Part shown: in pieces, positions 8,115-19,031 of the stretch
Layout: every line of letters begins with the position of its first letter
Numbering within the stretch: position 1 is the stretch's first letter
Source: JADCCX01 sp031431475
GTDB taxonomy: Bacteria; Pseudomonadota; Alphaproteobacteria; Rhizobiales; Beijerinckiaceae
DNA: 64,000 nucleotides
Reading direction: 5' to 3'
Assembly: GCA_031431475.1 (NCBI GenBank)
Contig: JANPDL010000018.1
Coordinates: 331,090 to 395,089, forward strand
Program-made: the position numbers and the translations under genes
The notes under the pieces: model-generated
Told to the model about the DNA's origin: nothing
What the model saw: the letters and a program-made list of their open reading frames with translations, nothing else
Databases searched by the model: none

Positions 8115-8483
8115 ATGTCGGAAATGCTGCTCAACGATTACCTGCCGCTGGTGATTTTCATCGGCCTGTCGCTGGTCATCGGTCTGGCGCTGCTGGTTGC
8201 ACCTTTCATCGTGGCCTATCAGAACCCCGATCCCGAGAAGCTTTCGGCCTATGAATGCGGCTTCAACCCCTTCGACGATGCGCGCATGAAGTTTGATGTG
8301 CGGTTCTATCTCGTCGCCATCCTGTTCATCATTTTCGATCTGGAAGTGGCATTCCTGTTTCCCTGGGCGGTAGCGTTCAAGGATATCGGCTGGTTTGGCT
8401 TCACCTCGATGATGATCTTCCTTGGCGTGCTTACCGTCGGATTCATATACGAATGGCGCAAGGGCGCCCTGGAGTGGGATTGA
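8115..8483 (+). CDS. nuoA: NADH-quinone oxidoreductase subunit A
   Basis: A membrane subunit of complex I near the quinone site. The 122-residue protein has three hydrophobic helices and the family sequence [20 protein letters not shown] in the loop after the first helix, followed by [15 protein letters not shown] chose the ATG at 8115, nine bases after a GGGGG ribosome site, because the result has normal NuoA length; upstream in-frame starts at 8067 and 8109 are possible. It is the first gene of the nuo operon and ends three bases before nuoB. Confidence 0.95.
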   Translation: MSEMLLNDYLPLVIFIGLSLVIGLALLVAPFIVAYQNPDPEKLSAYECGFNPFDDARMKFDVRFYLVAILFIIFDLEVAFLFPWAVAFKDIGWFGFTSMMIFLGVLTVGFIYEWRKGALEWD

Positions 8484-8486
8484 ACC

Positions 8487-9068
8487 ATGTCCACTGCGAT
8501 TAATCGCGGCAACGCACTTGCCGCACCGGCCCCCAAGGGCCTGCTCGGCCCCGATGGGAAGCCAATCGGCTCGGCTGATCCGTATTTCGTCGATATCAAC
8601 AACGAACTCGCCGACAAGGGCTTCATCGTCACCGCGACGGATGACCTGATCAACTGGGCGCGCACCGGTTCACTGATGTGGATGACGTTCGGTCTGGCCT
8701 GCTGCGCGGTCGAGATGATGCAGCTCTCCATGCCGCGCTACGATGTGGAGCGGTTCGGCTTCGCGCCCCGCGCCTCTCCGCGCCAGTCAGATGTGATGAT
8801 CGTGGCGGGAACTCTGACCAACAAGATGGCTCCCGCTCTCCGCAAGGTCTACGACCAGATGCCCGAGCCGCGCTATGTGATCTCCATGGGCTCCTGCGCC
8901 AATGGCGGCGGGTATTATCACTACAGCTACTCCGTCGTGCGCGGCTGCGACAGGATCGTGCCGGTCGACATCTACGTGCCGGGCTGCCCGCCGACGGCGG
9001 AAGCATTGCTCTACGGCGTGCTGCTGCTGCAGAAGAAGATCCGGCGGACGGGGACGATCGAGAGATGA
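8487..9068 (+). CDS. nuoB: NADH-quinone oxidoreductase subunit B
   Basis: Holds the terminal iron-sulfur cluster N2 that passes electrons to quinone. The cluster ligands are visible: the adjacent cysteines in [10 protein letters not shown], the cysteine in [20 protein letters not shown] and that in [11 protein letters not shown]. The length of 193 residues is typical. The stop overlaps the nuoC start by four bases (ATGA), which indicates coupled translation. Confidence 0.97.
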   Translation: MSTAINRGNALAAPAPKGLLGPDGKPIGSADPYFVDINNELADKGFIVTATDDLINWARTGSLMWMTFGLACCAVEMMQLSMPRYDVERFGFAPRASPRQSDVMIVAGTLTNKMAPALRKVYDQMPEPRYVISMGSCANGGGYYHYSYSVVRGCDRIVPVDIYVPGCPPTAEALLYGVLLLQKKIRRTGTIER

Positions 9069-9664
9069 GCGACGCCCTTAACACTCTCGGCGACCATTTC
9101 GCAGCCGCAATCCCCGGCGTGACCGGTTTCGCCATCACCTTTGGCGAACTCACGCTGCATGCCGAAGCCGCCACCATCGTCGAGACAATCACCGCTCTTC
9201 GCGATGATCCCAAAGGCCGGTTCATCAACTTCATCGATCTCGCCGGAGCCGATTATCCCGCGCGCGAGAAGCGCTTTGATGTGATCTACCACATGCTGTC
9301 ACCGCATCTGAACCAGCGGATTCGTGTTAAAGTTCAGGCGGATGAGCAGACGCTCGTGCCGTCGATCACCACGCCATTCCCCGGCGCGGTGTGGTTCGAG
9401 CGCGAAGCATACGACATGTACGGTATTCTGTTCTCGGGGCATCCGGATTTGCGGCGCATCCTCACGGATTATGGCTTTGACGGCTACCCGTTGCGCAAGG
9501 ACTTCCCGCTGACGGGATTTGTGGAAGTTCGCTATGATGACGAGGAAAAGCGGGTGGTTTATGAGCCTGTGAAACTCAATCAGGAATTTCGGAATTTCGA
9601 CTTCCTGAGCCCTTGGGAGGGAACCGAGTACGTTCTTCCCGGCGATGAAAAGGCGAAAGTCTGA
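9065..9664 (+). CDS. nuoC: NADH-quinone oxidoreductase subunit C
   Basis: A peripheral-arm subunit that packs against NuoD near the quinone pocket. The ATG at 9065 overlaps the end of nuoB and gives 199 residues. The family signature is [20 protein letters not shown] near the C-terminus, preceded by [20 protein letters not shown] and the [20 protein letters not shown] stretch. It is a separate polypeptide from NuoD, unlike the fused NuoCD of enterobacteria. Its stop abuts the nuoD start. Confidence 0.96.
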   Translation: MSDALNTLGDHFAAAIPGVTGFAITFGELTLHAEAATIVETITALRDDPKGRFINFIDLAGADYPAREKRFDVIYHMLSPHLNQRIRVKVQADEQTLVPSITTPFPGAVWFEREAYDMYGILFSGHPDLRRILTDYGFDGYPLRKDFPLTGFVEVRYDDEEKRVVYEPVKLNQEFRNFDFLSPWEGTEYVLPGDEKAKV

Positions 9665-10857
9665 TGACTGAGCAGCCAAACCAAAGATCGTTTCAAATCA
9701 ATTTCGGCCCTCAACATCCAGCCGCCCATGGCGTCTTGAGGTTGGTTCTGGAGTTGGACGGCGAAATCGTTGACCGTGTTGATCCGCATATCGGCCTGCT
9801 GCATCGCGGCACCGAGAAACTGATCGAGGCCAAGACGTTCAATCAGGCTTTGCCCTATTTCGACCGGCTCGATTATGTTGCGCCGATGAATCAGGAGCAT
9901 GCCTATTGCCTGGCCATCGAGAAATTGCTCGGAATTTCCGTGCCTTATCGCGGCCAGCTCATCCGGGTTCTCAATTCCGAGATTGGGCGCATTCTCTCGC
10001 ATCTTCTCAATGTCACGACGCAGGCCATGGATGTCGGCGCGCTCACGCCGCCGCTCTGGGGCTTCGAGGAGCGCGAGAAACTGATGATCTTCTACGAGCG
10101 GGCCTCAGGTTCGCGCATGCATGCGGCGTATTTCAGGCCCGGCGGCGTGCATCAGGATTTGCCGGTCAAACTGGTGGAGGATATCGCGGCATGGTGCGAT
10201 CCCTTCCTGCTTGTCCTCGATGATCTCGACAATCTGCTGACTCCCAACCGCATCTTCAAGCAGCGCAACGTCGATATCGCGCCTGTGACCCTGGATGATG
10301 CGTGGAAATGGGGCATGTCCGGCGTGATGGTGCGCGGCTCGGGCGCGCCGTGGGATCTGCGCAAATCTCAGCCCTATGAATGTTACGCCGAGATGGAATT
10401 CGACATTCCGGTGGGCAAGAACGGCGATTGCTATGACCGTTATCTCGTCCGCATGGAGGAGATGCGCCAGTCCATCCGCATCATGCGCCAGTGCTGCGCC
10501 AAACTACTGTCACCAGCAGGGCAGGGGCCGGTGTCGTCGAAGGACGGCAAGGTGGTCGCCCCTAAGCGTGGCGAGATGAAGCGCTCGATGGAAGCGCTGA
10601 TTCACCATTTCAAGCTCTACACCGAGGGCTACAAGGTGCCGGCGGGTGAGGTTTATGCCTGCGTTGAAGCACCAAAAGGCGAGTTTGGCGTGTATCTGGT
10701 GGCGGACGGCACCAACAAGCCTTACCGCGCCAAGATTCGTGCACCGGGATTCGCGCATTTGCAGGCCATGGATTTTCTGTGTCGCGGGCATATGCTGGCG
10801 GATGTGAGCGCGATATTGGGGTCGATTGATATCGTGTTCGGGGAAGTTGACCGGTGA
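9664..10857 (+). CDS. nuoD: NADH-quinone oxidoreductase subunit D
   Basis: The 49-kDa subunit that forms the quinone-binding pocket together with NuoB. The sequence begins with [20 protein letters not shown], in which His-Pro-Ala-Ala-His is the conserved quinone-site loop, and continues with [18 protein letters not shown] text and a C-terminal [12 protein letters not shown] end. The length of 397 residues is normal for alphaproteobacteria. About 95 bases separate it from the first of two small unrelated-looking genes placed before nuoE. Confidence 0.97.
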   Translation: MTEQPNQRSFQINFGPQHPAAHGVLRLVLELDGEIVDRVDPHIGLLHRGTEKLIEAKTFNQALPYFDRLDYVAPMNQEHAYCLAIEKLLGISVPYRGQLIRVLNSEIGRILSHLLNVTTQAMDVGALTPPLWGFEEREKLMIFYERASGSRMHAAYFRPGGVHQDLPVKLVEDIAAWCDPFLLVLDDLDNLLTPNRIFKQRNVDIAPVTLDDAWKWGMSGVMVRGSGAPWDLRKSQPYECYAEMEFDIPVGKNGDCYDRYLVRMEEMRQSIRIMRQCCAKLLSPAGQGPVSSKDGKVVAPKRGEMKRSMEALIHHFKLYTEGYKVPAGEVYACVEAPKGEFGVYLVADGTNKPYRAKIRAPGFAHLQAMDFLCRGHMLADVSAILGSIDIVFGEVDR

Positions 10858-10951
10858 TATCTGCCACATTTTCAGGCAACGCCCACTAACCTTTTCTTGA
10901 AAGTTTGGCACTACCTACGTGTTGCGTTTGAAAACAAGAAAAGTGCAGGCA

Positions 10952-11278
10952 ATGGTGCGGTCTGGGAAAAGTCTGTCGGGCCTGTTTATTTTGGCTCTTG
11001 TTTGCAACCCATATGCCGCGAAACCCGCCCATGCGTTTTTCGACGGCCAAACCGGCGTGGCCACTGAACAAATCAAGAATGCCTGTCCTGCGTTTGGTGC
11101 GGGGGAGTTCAAGCTATCTGATAGCAGCGCACCTCCCGGAAATCTGCCTATTATCGATATTTTCGAACATGAATCCGGCGCACGTTGCAGTTGCACCCGG
11201 TCGCGCATCGACAAAACGCTGCGCTGTGGTCCCACTGGTCCTGCCATGATCGGGCCGAAGGCAGCACGTTCAGGTTGA
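10952..11278 (+). CDS. Small exported four-cysteine protein between nuoD and nuoE (paralogue 1)
   Basis: The ATG at 10952 gives 108 residues with a basic start, a hydrophobic run and a likely cleavage after AHA (about residue 28), so export is expected. The mature part contains NACPAFGAGEF, then CSC, then a final cysteine. The next gene encodes the same pattern with nearly the same spacing (C, 31-33 residues, C-x-C, 10 residues, C), so the two are paralogues. No known family is recognised and neither resembles a known complex I subunit. An upstream GTG at 10919 would lengthen the leader by 11 residues. Confidence 0.6.
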   Translation: MVRSGKSLSGLFILALVCNPYAAKPAHAFFDGQTGVATEQIKNACPAFGAGEFKLSDSSAPPGNLPIIDIFEHESGARCSCTRSRIDKTLRCGPTGPAMIGPKAARSG

Positions 11279-11332
11279 CGAATGCGCTTGCGCTGCTCAT
11301 AGCGGTACAAGGCAACTCCGCCTTTTTCCAAG

Positions 11333-11632
11333 ATGATTCACGTGAAAAACCTGATTTGCGCAGCCGCGCTCGCGCTTTTATGCGCTTCGTGCAATTCCAC
11401 CACATCAAGCATCAGCGAGACTCGTGCCGAAGCACCCATCCGCCAGGCTTGTCCGGCATTTCGTTCCGGCACTTTCGCAAGCGCTGCCGCCCGCACCTAC
11501 GGGGCCGAGCAGATCACCACCTTCCAGAATAGCTCGAATTTCCAGTGCCGCTGCATCGCAAAATCGGCGGATCAGGCGCCTGTCTGCAATCAGGTCCGGC
11601 CCTTTTCTGCCTCCCTTTTGAAAGAGGGCTGA
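11333..11632 (+). CDS. Small exported four-cysteine protein between nuoD and nuoE (paralogue 2), possible lipoprotein
   Basis: The 99-residue protein has a hydrophobic leader ending LLCASC, so Cys20 may be lipidated, although the -3 position is Cys rather than the usual Leu and the lipobox is weak. The mature part contains QACPAFRSGTF (Cys40), CRC (Cys72, Cys74) and Cys85, matching the upstream gene's pattern. It lies 54 bases after paralogue 1 and 148 before nuoE. A two-disulfide periplasmic domain is a reasonable guess. Function unknown. Confidence 0.6.
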   Translation: MIHVKNLICAAALALLCASCNSTTSSISETRAEAPIRQACPAFRSGTFASAAARTYGAEQITTFQNSSNFQCRCIAKSADQAPVCNQVRPFSASLLKEG

Positions 11633-11780
11633 GGCACTGCGCACAGGTGGCAGAAGCGTTTGGGAGACAATTTCCGCGAAACGTCATCTTTCCCCCTGCC
11701 TGCGGTTCCATAGACACTTGTGCACTGCGGTAATGGTGCTAAACCACGCCAAAGACTCTGCATAATCGCGGGAAGTACGT

Positions 11781-12518
11781 ATGTCCGTCCGTCGACTGGC
11801 GCCTGAATCGGTGCAGCCAAAATCCTTCATTTTTTCGAAGGAAAACGCTGCCTGGGCCAAGACTATCATTTCCAGTTTTCCGGCGGGCCGACAGGCTTCC
11901 GCCGTGATTCCGCTGCTGTGGCGCGCGCAGGAGCAGCACGAATACTGGTTGCCCAAAGCGGCGATCGAGCAGGTCGGCGTCATGCTCGACATGCCGACGA
12001 TCCGCGTACTGGAAATCGCCACGTTCTACACGATGTTCAATTTGGCCCCGGTGGGAAAACGTTTCGTGCAGGTCTGCGGCACGACACCCTGCCGCTTGCG
12101 CGACGCGGAAAAGATCATCGATATCTGCAAATCCGAAATCGGCGAAGAACGCCATGTCTCAGCCGATGGCGCGTTTGCCTGGCTCGAGGTCGAGTGCCTG
12201 GGTGCGTGCTGCAATGCGCCGATGGTGCAGATCAACAACGATTTCTACGAAGATCTGGACGAGAAGAACTTCACGAAACTGCTCAAGGACATGCGCGCGG
12301 GCAAGCCGGTCAAGATAGGCTCGCAGATCGGGCGTATTTCGTCGGAGCCTTTGAAGGGACAGAAGACGCTGAAAGACAAGGCGCTGTATGACGGTTCCGC
12401 CGTCGGCGACTGGAAGAAGGCTTTCGACGAGCGCGTGAAAAAGCTGGCGTCGGCTAAGAAAGCTGCTGCTTTTGAGGCTGAAAAAGCCGCCAAGGCTACT
12501 GCCAGCGTCAAGGCGTGA
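11781..12518 (+). CDS. nuoE: NADH-quinone oxidoreductase subunit E
   Basis: A thioredoxin-fold subunit of the NADH-oxidising module that carries the binuclear cluster N1a. Cluster ligands are in VCGTTPCRL and ECLGACCNAP. The protein is 245 residues, longer than the roughly 165 of enterobacterial NuoE, because of an Ala/Lys-rich C-terminal tail (from about residue 185), a feature also found in other alphaproteobacterial NuoE. It is followed by nuoF after 11 bases. Confidence 0.95.
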   Translation: MSVRRLAPESVQPKSFIFSKENAAWAKTIISSFPAGRQASAVIPLLWRAQEQHEYWLPKAAIEQVGVMLDMPTIRVLEIATFYTMFNLAPVGKRFVQVCGTTPCRLRDAEKIIDICKSEIGEERHVSADGAFAWLEVECLGACCNAPMVQINNDFYEDLDEKNFTKLLKDMRAGKPVKIGSQIGRISSEPLKGQKTLKDKALYDGSAVGDWKKAFDERVKKLASAKKAAAFEAEKAAKATASVKA

Positions 12519-12529
12519 TAGGATGAACA

Positions 12530-13837
12530 ATGCTTGCTGATCGTGATCGCATCTTCACCAATCTCTACGGCCATCAGGACGCGGGCCTGAAGGCTGCCAT
12601 CAAACGCGGCAACTGGGATGGCACGAAGATGCTGCTTTCCATGGGCCGGGACTGGATCATTGAGGAGATGAAGGCCTCGGCGCTGCGTGGCCGCGGCGGT
12701 GCGGGCTTCCCGACCGGCCTGAAATGGTCGTTCATGCCCAAGGTTGTCACGGATCGCCCGCATTATCTCGTGGTCAATGCGGATGAATCCGAACCGGGAA
12801 CGTGCAAGGACCGCGAGATCATGCGGCATGATCCGCATCTGCTGGTCGAGGGCTGTCTGCTTGCGTCGTTCGCGATGAGTGCCAACGCGTGCTACATCTA
12901 CATCCGGGGTGAATACATCGCCGAGCGCATCGCTCTGCAGAAGGCGATCGACGAGGCTTATGCGGCCAAATTGATCGGCAAGGACAACAAGAACGGCTGG
13001 CCGTTCGATCTGTATCTTGCCCACGGTGCAGGTGCCTACATTTGCGGCGAGGAAACCGCCTTGCTCGAAAGCCTCGAAGGCAAGAAGGGCATGCCCAGGA
13101 TGAAGCCACCGTTCCCGGCCAACATGGGCCTTTATGGTTGCCCGACCACTGTAAACAACGTCGAATCCATCGCCGTTGCAGGCACGATCCTCCGGCGTGG
13201 GGCGGGCTGGTTCAAGGGCATCGGCACGCCCAACAACCACGGCACCAAGCTGTTCTGCATCTCCGGCCACGTGAATACGCCGTGCAATGTGGAAGAGGCA
13301 CTTGGCCTGACCTTCCGCGAGTTGATCGACAAGCATTGCGGCGGTGTGCGTGGCGGCTGGGACAATCTCAAGGCCGTCATCCCCGGCGGCTCATCTGTGC
13401 GCATGGTGCCTGCCGAGCAGATCATCGACACGCCGATGGATTTTGATTCGTTGTCCAAATTGAAATCCGGGCTTGGCACGGCAGCGGTCATCGTCATGGA
13501 CAAATCGACCGACATCATCCGGGCTATTGCGCGCATCAGCTATTTCTACAAGCACGAGAGCTGCGGCCAGTGTACGCCATGCCGCGAAGGCACGGGCTGG
13601 ATGTGGCGCGTGCTGACGCGCATGGCCGAGGGCAGGGCGCAGAAGCGCGAGATCGACATGCTTCTGGACGTTACGAAACAGGTGGAGGGGCATACGATCT
13701 GTGCATTGGGGGACGCGGCAGCCTGGCCGGTTCAGGGGCTCATCAATCACTTCCGCCATGAGATCGAAGCGCGAATAGACCAATATGCCGCCAATCCGCA
13801 TGGTGAACCTGCCAAGATGATGATGGCGGCGGAATGA
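12530..13837 (+). CDS. nuoF: NADH-quinone oxidoreductase subunit F
   Basis: The NADH-binding subunit with FMN and tetranuclear cluster N3. Visible are the FMN/NADH glycine loop [15 protein letters not shown] (about residue 45), [31 protein letters not shown] and the N3 ligands [12 protein letters not shown] with a later cysteine in [12 protein letters not shown]. Its 435 residues are standard. A lipoprotein gene, not a nuo gene, follows after 37 bases. Confidence 0.97.
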   Translation: MLADRDRIFTNLYGHQDAGLKAAIKRGNWDGTKMLLSMGRDWIIEEMKASALRGRGGAGFPTGLKWSFMPKVVTDRPHYLVVNADESEPGTCKDREIMRHDPHLLVEGCLLASFAMSANACYIYIRGEYIAERIALQKAIDEAYAAKLIGKDNKNGWPFDLYLAHGAGAYICGEETALLESLEGKKGMPRMKPPFPANMGLYGCPTTVNNVESIAVAGTILRRGAGWFKGIGTPNNHGTKLFCISGHVNTPCNVEEALGLTFRELIDKHCGGVRGGWDNLKAVIPGGSSVRMVPAEQIIDTPMDFDSLSKLKSGLGTAAVIVMDKSTDIIRAIARISYFYKHESCGQCTPCREGTGWMWRVLTRMAEGRAQKREIDMLLDVTKQVEGHTICALGDAAAWPVQGLINHFRHEIEARIDQYAANPHGEPAKMMMAAE

Positions 13838-13874
13838 CAACCGGGACGGGGCCACGTTTCGAGGAGTGGAAACA

Positions 13875-14480
13875 ATGAAGATGATCATAGCCAGGGGAGC
13901 GGTGCTGACAGCGACAGTGCTGCTGGTTGGCTGCAACGCGGGCGGCGGCAATCCTTTCTCCAACCCGTTCGGCGGTTCGCAGCGCGTGGCGCAGCCTCAG
14001 CAGCAATTACCCGTGGTAACGGCGCAACCCGCAGCAGGCGGCAGGCCGAGTTTGCTGATCAACGCGTCCCCCAAACGCGTGCAGGACACGATCATCGCAC
14101 GGGCACAACGGCGTGGCACGACCATTGTTGGCGCTAACCAGACCGGAGTGACGCTGGAAGCGCCAATGCCGAGCTCTTCAGAAGTGGTGGAAAGCCAGTG
14201 CGGACCTCATCGTGCCGGGCGGACGCAGCGGATTTATCTTGAGACACTGCCAAATGGTACCGGAACGGCCGTTTCAGAGGATCGCTTCATAATTGATGAC
14301 GGGGCGTCCAGCTGCCAGCTCAAATTGACACAGGCGGATGTGGACGGGGCGAACAAGGCGCTTGCCGATCTGAAGCAGCAATCGGAAGCACCGCGTACGG
14401 CTTCAACGCAGCAGCCCGCCGATCCGACTGGGCGTGTGGAAGCTCTCAATCCGGGGCGACCCGTTGTTCCGTTACGATAG
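13875..14480 (+). CDS. Lipoprotein of unknown function between nuoF and nuoG
   Basis: The 201-residue product has a short basic start, a hydrophobic stretch and the lipobox LVGC (Cys20), so it should be anchored in a membrane by lipid. After a Gly/Pro/Gln-rich linker there is a globular part with two cysteines about 40 residues apart (SQCGPHR and SSCQLKL), possibly a disulfide. A GAGGAG ribosome site supports the ATG at 13875 over the in-frame GTG at 13866. It lies 12 bases before nuoG, so it is surely co-transcribed. No family recognised. Confidence 0.72.
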   Translation: MKMIIARGAVLTATVLLVGCNAGGGNPFSNPFGGSQRVAQPQQQLPVVTAQPAAGGRPSLLINASPKRVQDTIIARAQRRGTTIVGANQTGVTLEAPMPSSSEVVESQCGPHRAGRTQRIYLETLPNGTGTAVSEDRFIIDDGASSCQLKLTQADVDGANKALADLKQQSEAPRTASTQQPADPTGRVEALNPGRPVVPLR

Positions 14481-14492
14481 GAAAGTCTGGGG

Positions 14493-16568
14493 ATGACGAA
14501 GCTCATCATCGATGGCACCGAGGTCGACGTTCCGCCGACCTACACTGTGTTGCAGGCCTGCGAGGCGGCTGGCGCGGAAGTGCCGCGTTTCTGCTTCCAT
14601 GAGCGACTGTCCGTAGCCGGCAATTGCCGGATGTGCTTGGTCGAGGTGAAGGGTGGCCCGCCCAAGCCGCAGGCCTCATGCGCCATCGGTGTGCGTGATC
14701 TGCGCCCCGGCCCTAACGGCGAACCGCCGGTGGTTTCCACAAAATCCCCGATGGTGAAGAAGGCCCGCGAGGGCGTGATGGAATTTCTGCTGATCAACCA
14801 CCCGCTGGATTGCCCGATCTGCGATCAGGGTGGCGAGTGTGATCTGCAGGATCAAGCCATGGCCTACGGTGTCGATAACTCGCGCTATTCCGAGAACAAG
14901 CGCGCGGTCGAGGACAAGAACATCGGCCCGCTGGTGAAAACCACCATGACGCGCTGCATCCATTGCACGCGCTGTGTCCGCTTCACGCAGGAAGTGGCCG
15001 GTGTGGGCGATCTCGGCGCCATCGGGCGCGGCGAGGACATGGAAATCACAACCTATCTTGAAGCTGCAATGGCGTCCGAGTTGCAGGGTAACGTGGTTGA
15101 TCTCTGCCCTGTTGGCGCACTAACGTCGAAGCCCTACCAGAACCGCACGCGGCCCTGGGAACTCACCAAGACGGAGTCCATCGACGTGATGGATGCCGTC
15201 GGCTCCAACATTCGCATCGATTCCCGTGGCAAGGAGGTGTTGCGCATCCTTCCGCGCGTGAACGAGGCGATCAACGAGGAATGGATCTCGGACAAGACAC
15301 GCCATATCGTGGATGGCCTGAAGACTCAGCGTCTGGACCGGCCCTATATTCGCGAGAACGGCAAATTGCGGCTGGCAAGCTGGAGCGAGGCTTTTGCAGC
15401 CATCGCCACAAAGCTCGGCAAGACCAAATCCGACCGCATCGGTGCCATCGGCGGCGCTTTGGCTGGCGTCGAGGAATTGTTCGCACTCAAGGCGCTGCTG
15501 AACAGCCTCGGCTCTCAGAACACCGACATGCAGGGCAGGGGCGGGCTTGATCCATCGATGGGCCGCGCCTCCTACATCTTCAACACGACCATCGAAGGTA
15601 TCGAAGCCGCCGATGCCGTGATGATCATCGGCTCGAATCCGCGCCGGGAAGCTCCGATCCTGAACGCCCGTATCCGCAAGCGCTCGATCCGGGGTGGTTT
15701 GCTCACGGGATTGCTGGGATCGAAGGTCGATTTGACCTATGATTACAATTATCTGAGCGCTGATCCTGAAGCACTGATGAAGTTCGCCAGCCATGCGCCC
15801 GCGAACAAGGAAAAGCCGATGCTGATCGTCGGCGAAGGCCTGTTCAACCGTCCGGATGGAGCGGCTCTCATGGCGACTGCCGCGCGGGCTGCACTGGCGC
15901 TCGGCGTCATCAAGGACGGCTGGAACGGCTTCAATGTGCTGCACACGCAGGCCAGCATGGTTGGTGCGCTGGATATCGGCTTTGTGCCAAGCTCTTCAAG
16001 TGTATCTGGCGAGGGTGGCCTGGAAGCCGCTGCGATGCTCAAGGGCGGCGTGGACGTGTTGTTCAACCTGGGCGCAGATGAAATCGACGTGCCTGCGGGC
16101 GCTTTCGTGATCTATCAGGGCACGCATGGTGATCGTGGTGCGCAGCGCGCCGACATTATCCTGCCTGGCGCGGCCTACACCGAGAAGTCGGCGACCTATG
16201 TGAACACGGAAGGCCGTCCGCAGATCACCAACCGCGCGGTCTTCCCGCCGGGCGAGGCCAAGGAAGACTGGGCCATCGTGCGTGCGCTGTCGGAAGCACT
16301 GGGCAAGACATTGCCATTCGACAATCTCGCGCAGCTGCGCAAGGCAATCTACGCGGCGCATCCGCATCTGGCCACCATCGACACTGTGCAAACAGCCGAT
16401 CTAGCAGCCATTGCAAAGCTCGCCAATGGGGCAACCAAAATCGGCAAAGCCTCCATTTCAGAAACCGTCAGCGATTTCTACATGACGAACCCTATCGCTC
16501 GTGCCTCAGCCGTCATGGCGGAATGTTCCGCGCTCGCGAAGGGCGCGCTACTGATGGCTGCGGAATGA
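14493..16568 (+). CDS. nuoG: NADH-quinone oxidoreductase subunit G
   Basis: The 75-kDa subunit, a molybdopterin-oxidoreductase relative that carries the electron wire clusters N1b, N4 and N5. Ligand motifs are in order: [19 protein letters not shown] (residues about 33-51), [19 protein letters not shown] (about 104-122, including the His ligand of N5) and [11 protein letters not shown] (about 155). The extra N7 cluster motif of some bacteria is not seen, as expected for alphaproteobacteria. Its 691 residues are normal. nuoH follows after 10 bases. Confidence 0.97.
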   Translation: MTKLIIDGTEVDVPPTYTVLQACEAAGAEVPRFCFHERLSVAGNCRMCLVEVKGGPPKPQASCAIGVRDLRPGPNGEPPVVSTKSPMVKKAREGVMEFLLINHPLDCPICDQGGECDLQDQAMAYGVDNSRYSENKRAVEDKNIGPLVKTTMTRCIHCTRCVRFTQEVAGVGDLGAIGRGEDMEITTYLEAAMASELQGNVVDLCPVGALTSKPYQNRTRPWELTKTESIDVMDAVGSNIRIDSRGKEVLRILPRVNEAINEEWISDKTRHIVDGLKTQRLDRPYIRENGKLRLASWSEAFAAIATKLGKTKSDRIGAIGGALAGVEELFALKALLNSLGSQNTDMQGRGGLDPSMGRASYIFNTTIEGIEAADAVMIIGSNPRREAPILNARIRKRSIRGGLLTGLLGSKVDLTYDYNYLSADPEALMKFASHAPANKEKPMLIVGEGLFNRPDGAALMATAARAALALGVIKDGWNGFNVLHTQASMVGALDIGFVPSSSSVSGEGGLEAAAMLKGGVDVLFNLGADEIDVPAGAFVIYQGTHGDRGAQRADIILPGAAYTEKSATYVNTEGRPQITNRAVFPPGEAKEDWAIVRALSEALGKTLPFDNLAQLRKAIYAAHPHLATIDTVQTADLAAIAKLANGATKIGKASISETVSDFYMTNPIARASAVMAECSALAKGALLMAAE

Positions 16569-16578
16569 GGATCGGACG

Positions 16579-17640
16579 ATGACCCTGATCGATACTCTCC
16601 TCCTCGTCGGCATGATCCTGCTGAAAAGCGCGATCCTGATCGTCGCGTTGCTCGTGTTCGTGGCCTACATCCTCTATGCCGACCGCAAGATCTGGGCGGC
16701 AGTACAGTTGCGGCGCGGGCCGAATGTGGTGGGTCCCTGGGGTCTGTTGCAAAGCTTCGCCGATCTGCTCAAGTTCTTCCTGAAAGAGCCGACGATTCCG
16801 GCCGGTGCCAACAAGGGTATCTTCCTGCTGGCACCTCTGGTGACGGCTGTTCTGGCACTTTCGGCCTGGGCCGTGATCCCGGTCAATGACGGCTGGGCCA
16901 TTTCGGACATCAATGTCGGTGTGCTCTATATCTTCGCGATCTCGTCGCTGGGCGTTTACGGCGTGATCATGGGTGGCTGGGCCTCGAACTCGAAATATCC
17001 GTTCCTCGGCGCACTCCGTTCCGCTGCGCAGATGGTGTCCTACGAAGTGAACCTCGGCTTCGTGATCATCTGTGTGCTGATGATCGTGGGTTCGCTCAAC
17101 ATGAACGACATCATCCTCGCGCAGAAGAACTACGGTCTTGCGACGGCGCTCGGCATTCCATGGCTGACGATCCTCAACTGGTATTGGCTGCCACTGTTCC
17201 CGATGATGGTGATCTTCTTCATTTCGGCATTGGCTGAAACCAACCGCCCGCCCTTCGATCTGCCGGAAGCGGAATCCGAGCTCGTTGCGGGGTTCATGTC
17301 GGAATACGGATCCACGCCCTACATGATGTTCATGCTGGGCGAGTATGTCGCGATTGTCACGATGTGCGCCATGACCGCCATTCTCTTCCTGGGTGGCTGG
17401 ACCTCGCCAGTCGATCTGCCGCCATTTACGTGGGTGCCGGGTCCGGTGTGGTTCGTGCTGAAAGTCTGCTTCGTCTTCTTCTTCTTCGCGATGGTGAAGG
17501 CCTTCGTTCCACGCTACCGTTATGACCAGTTGATGCGTCTGGGCTGGAAAGTCTTCCTGCCGCTCTCGTTGTTTGCCGTGTTCTTCTATGGCCTCGTTCT
17601 CCAGATCACCGGCTGGGCCGGTGTGATGGCGGCTCAGTGA
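16579..17640 (+). CDS. nuoH: NADH-quinone oxidoreductase subunit H
   Basis: The membrane subunit that joins the peripheral arm and forms the entrance of the quinone chamber. Eight or so hydrophobic helices are visible, with [20 protein letters not shown] near residue 36, [20 protein letters not shown], and the conserved acidic loop [20 protein letters not shown] near residue 215. The 353 residues are typical. Its TGA overlaps the ATG of the next small gene by one base. Confidence 0.97.
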   Translation: MTLIDTLLLVGMILLKSAILIVALLVFVAYILYADRKIWAAVQLRRGPNVVGPWGLLQSFADLLKFFLKEPTIPAGANKGIFLLAPLVTAVLALSAWAVIPVNDGWAISDINVGVLYIFAISSLGVYGVIMGGWASNSKYPFLGALRSAAQMVSYEVNLGFVIICVLMIVGSLNMNDIILAQKNYGLATALGIPWLTILNWYWLPLFPMMVIFFISALAETNRPPFDLPEAESELVAGFMSEYGSTPYMMFMLGEYVAIVTMCAMTAILFLGGWTSPVDLPPFTWVPGPVWFVLKVCFVFFFFAMVKAFVPRYRYDQLMRLGWKVFLPLSLFAVFFYGLVLQITGWAGVMAAQ

Positions 17641-17891
17641 TGGGGACAAAAATGTGGTTGCCTGACAGAGATCCGTTCGAGCCCACGGCCACCGAGCGCT
17701 CCGCCGCGCTTGCATGGATCGCCATGGTTCTGGGTGCGCTAGTTCTTACGCTGGTTATCGGAGCGAGCATGGACCTTGTTCCCCAGACCTTTTGGCACTG
17801 GTCGGTCGTCGGCGTGATCATGGCGTTCGTTTTCCGCCCGAGCGGGATTGCCTATTTCCGTAACTTCGTCCGCTGGCTGAGGAGGATGTGA
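17640..17891 (+). CDS. Small two-helix membrane protein between nuoH and nuoI
   Basis: The 83-residue product has two hydrophobic segments (about residues 23-45 and 52-68), a polar N-terminus and a basic C-terminus ending VRWLRRM. It overlaps nuoH by one base and its TGA overlaps the nuoI ATG by one base, so it is translated as part of the operon. The family is not recognised. Position and topology make an accessory or assembly role for the complex I membrane arm plausible, but that is inference. Alternative start: ATG at 17652. Confidence 0.65.
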   Translation: MGTKMWLPDRDPFEPTATERSAALAWIAMVLGALVLTLVIGASMDLVPQTFWHWSVVGVIMAFVFRPSGIAYFRNFVRWLRRM

Positions 17892-18379
17892 TGTCACTCG
17901 CACAAGCCGCCAAGGGTCTGCTGCTGAAGGAGTTCGTCTCGGCGTTCTTCCTGTCGATGCGCTATTTCTTCAAGCCCAAGGCCACGATCAACTATCCGTT
18001 TGAGCGCGGCCAGCTCAGCCCGCGCTTTCGGGGCGAGCATGCGCTTCGCCGCTATCCCAATGGTGAAGAGCGCTGCATCGCCTGCAAGCTCTGTGAGGCG
18101 ATCTGCCCGGCGCAGGCCATCACCATCGAGGCGGCTCCGCGCGGCAACGATGGCACGCGCAGGACAACGCGCTACGATATCGACATGACGAAGTGCATCT
18201 ATTGCGGCATGTGCCAGGAGGCCTGCCCGGTGGATGCCATCGTGGAAGGACCGAACTACGCTTTCGCGGCGGAAACCCGCGAGGAACTTTTCTACGACAA
18301 GGACAAACTGCTGGAGAACGGCGCGCGCTGGGAGCGGGAAATCGCCCGCAACATCGCTGCCGATGCTCCTTACAGATAA
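17891..18379 (+). CDS. nuoI: NADH-quinone oxidoreductase subunit I
   Basis: The ferredoxin-like subunit with tetranuclear clusters N6a and N6b. Both C-x2-C-x2-C-x3-C-P sets are visible, [17 protein letters not shown] and [23 protein letters not shown] at 17881-17886 precedes the ATG at 17891; the length is 162 residues, as usual. nuoJ follows 14 bases later. Confidence 0.97.
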   Translation: MSLAQAAKGLLLKEFVSAFFLSMRYFFKPKATINYPFERGQLSPRFRGEHALRRYPNGEERCIACKLCEAICPAQAITIEAAPRGNDGTRRTTRYDIDMTKCIYCGMCQEACPVDAIVEGPNYAFAAETREELFYDKDKLLENGARWEREIARNIAADAPYR

Positions 18380-18393
18380 GCAGGCAAAACAGA

Positions 18394-19029
18394 ATGTATG
18401 CGGTCGCCCTCTTCTTCTACCTGTTCGCGGGTGTCACCCTTGCTTCGGCCTTTATGGTGATCACGGCGCGCAACCCGGTGCATTCCGTGCTCTGGCTGAT
18501 CCTGGCGTTTTTCAATGCAGCGGGCCTGTTCGTGCTGATGGGGGCCGAGTTCCTCGCGATGATCCTCGTCGTGGTTTATGTCGGTGCGGTCGCCGTGCTG
18601 TTCCTGTTCGTCGTCATGATGCTCGACGTGGATTTCGTGGAACTGCGGCAGGGCTTCATGCAGAACCTGCCGGTCGGAGCATTGATCGCCGGGCTTTTCG
18701 CCATCGAACTGGTGCTGGTGGTCGGCACATGGAAATTCACGCCCGAGGCGCTGAGCATGAAATCGGCAGCGGCGGCGCTACCGCCAGATGCCTTCAACAC
18801 GCGCGCGCTTGGCCGCGTGCTTTACACGAAATATGTCTACCTCTTTCAGGGCGCAGGGATGGTGCTGCTGGTCGCGATGATCGGTGCCATCGTGCTGACG
18901 ATGCGGCCCTCGCGACCTGGCGTGAAGCGGCAGGATGTAATGAAGCAGAATGCGCGGACCAAGGAGAGTGGACTTGCGGTTGTGCAGGTGAAGCCGGGTT
19001 CGGCCTTGTTTGAGAAAGTGGAGGGCTGA
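18394..19029 (+). CDS. nuoJ: NADH-quinone oxidoreductase subunit J
   Basis: Membrane subunit (ND6 homologue) with five hydrophobic helices. [20 protein letters not shown] and the glycine-rich [20 protein letters not shown], the helix with the functional pi-bulge, identify it. The open frame runs upstream to 18193 inside nuoI, but the ATG at 18394 matches the family start and gives 211 residues. It ends three bases before nuoK. Confidence 0.96.
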   Translation: MYAVALFFYLFAGVTLASAFMVITARNPVHSVLWLILAFFNAAGLFVLMGAEFLAMILVVVYVGAVAVLFLFVVMMLDVDFVELRQGFMQNLPVGALIAGLFAIELVLVVGTWKFTPEALSMKSAAAALPPDAFNTRALGRVLYTKYVYLFQGAGMVLLVAMIGAIVLTMRPSRPGVKRQDVMKQNARTKESGLAVVQVKPGSALFEKVEG

Positions 19030-19031
19030 TC

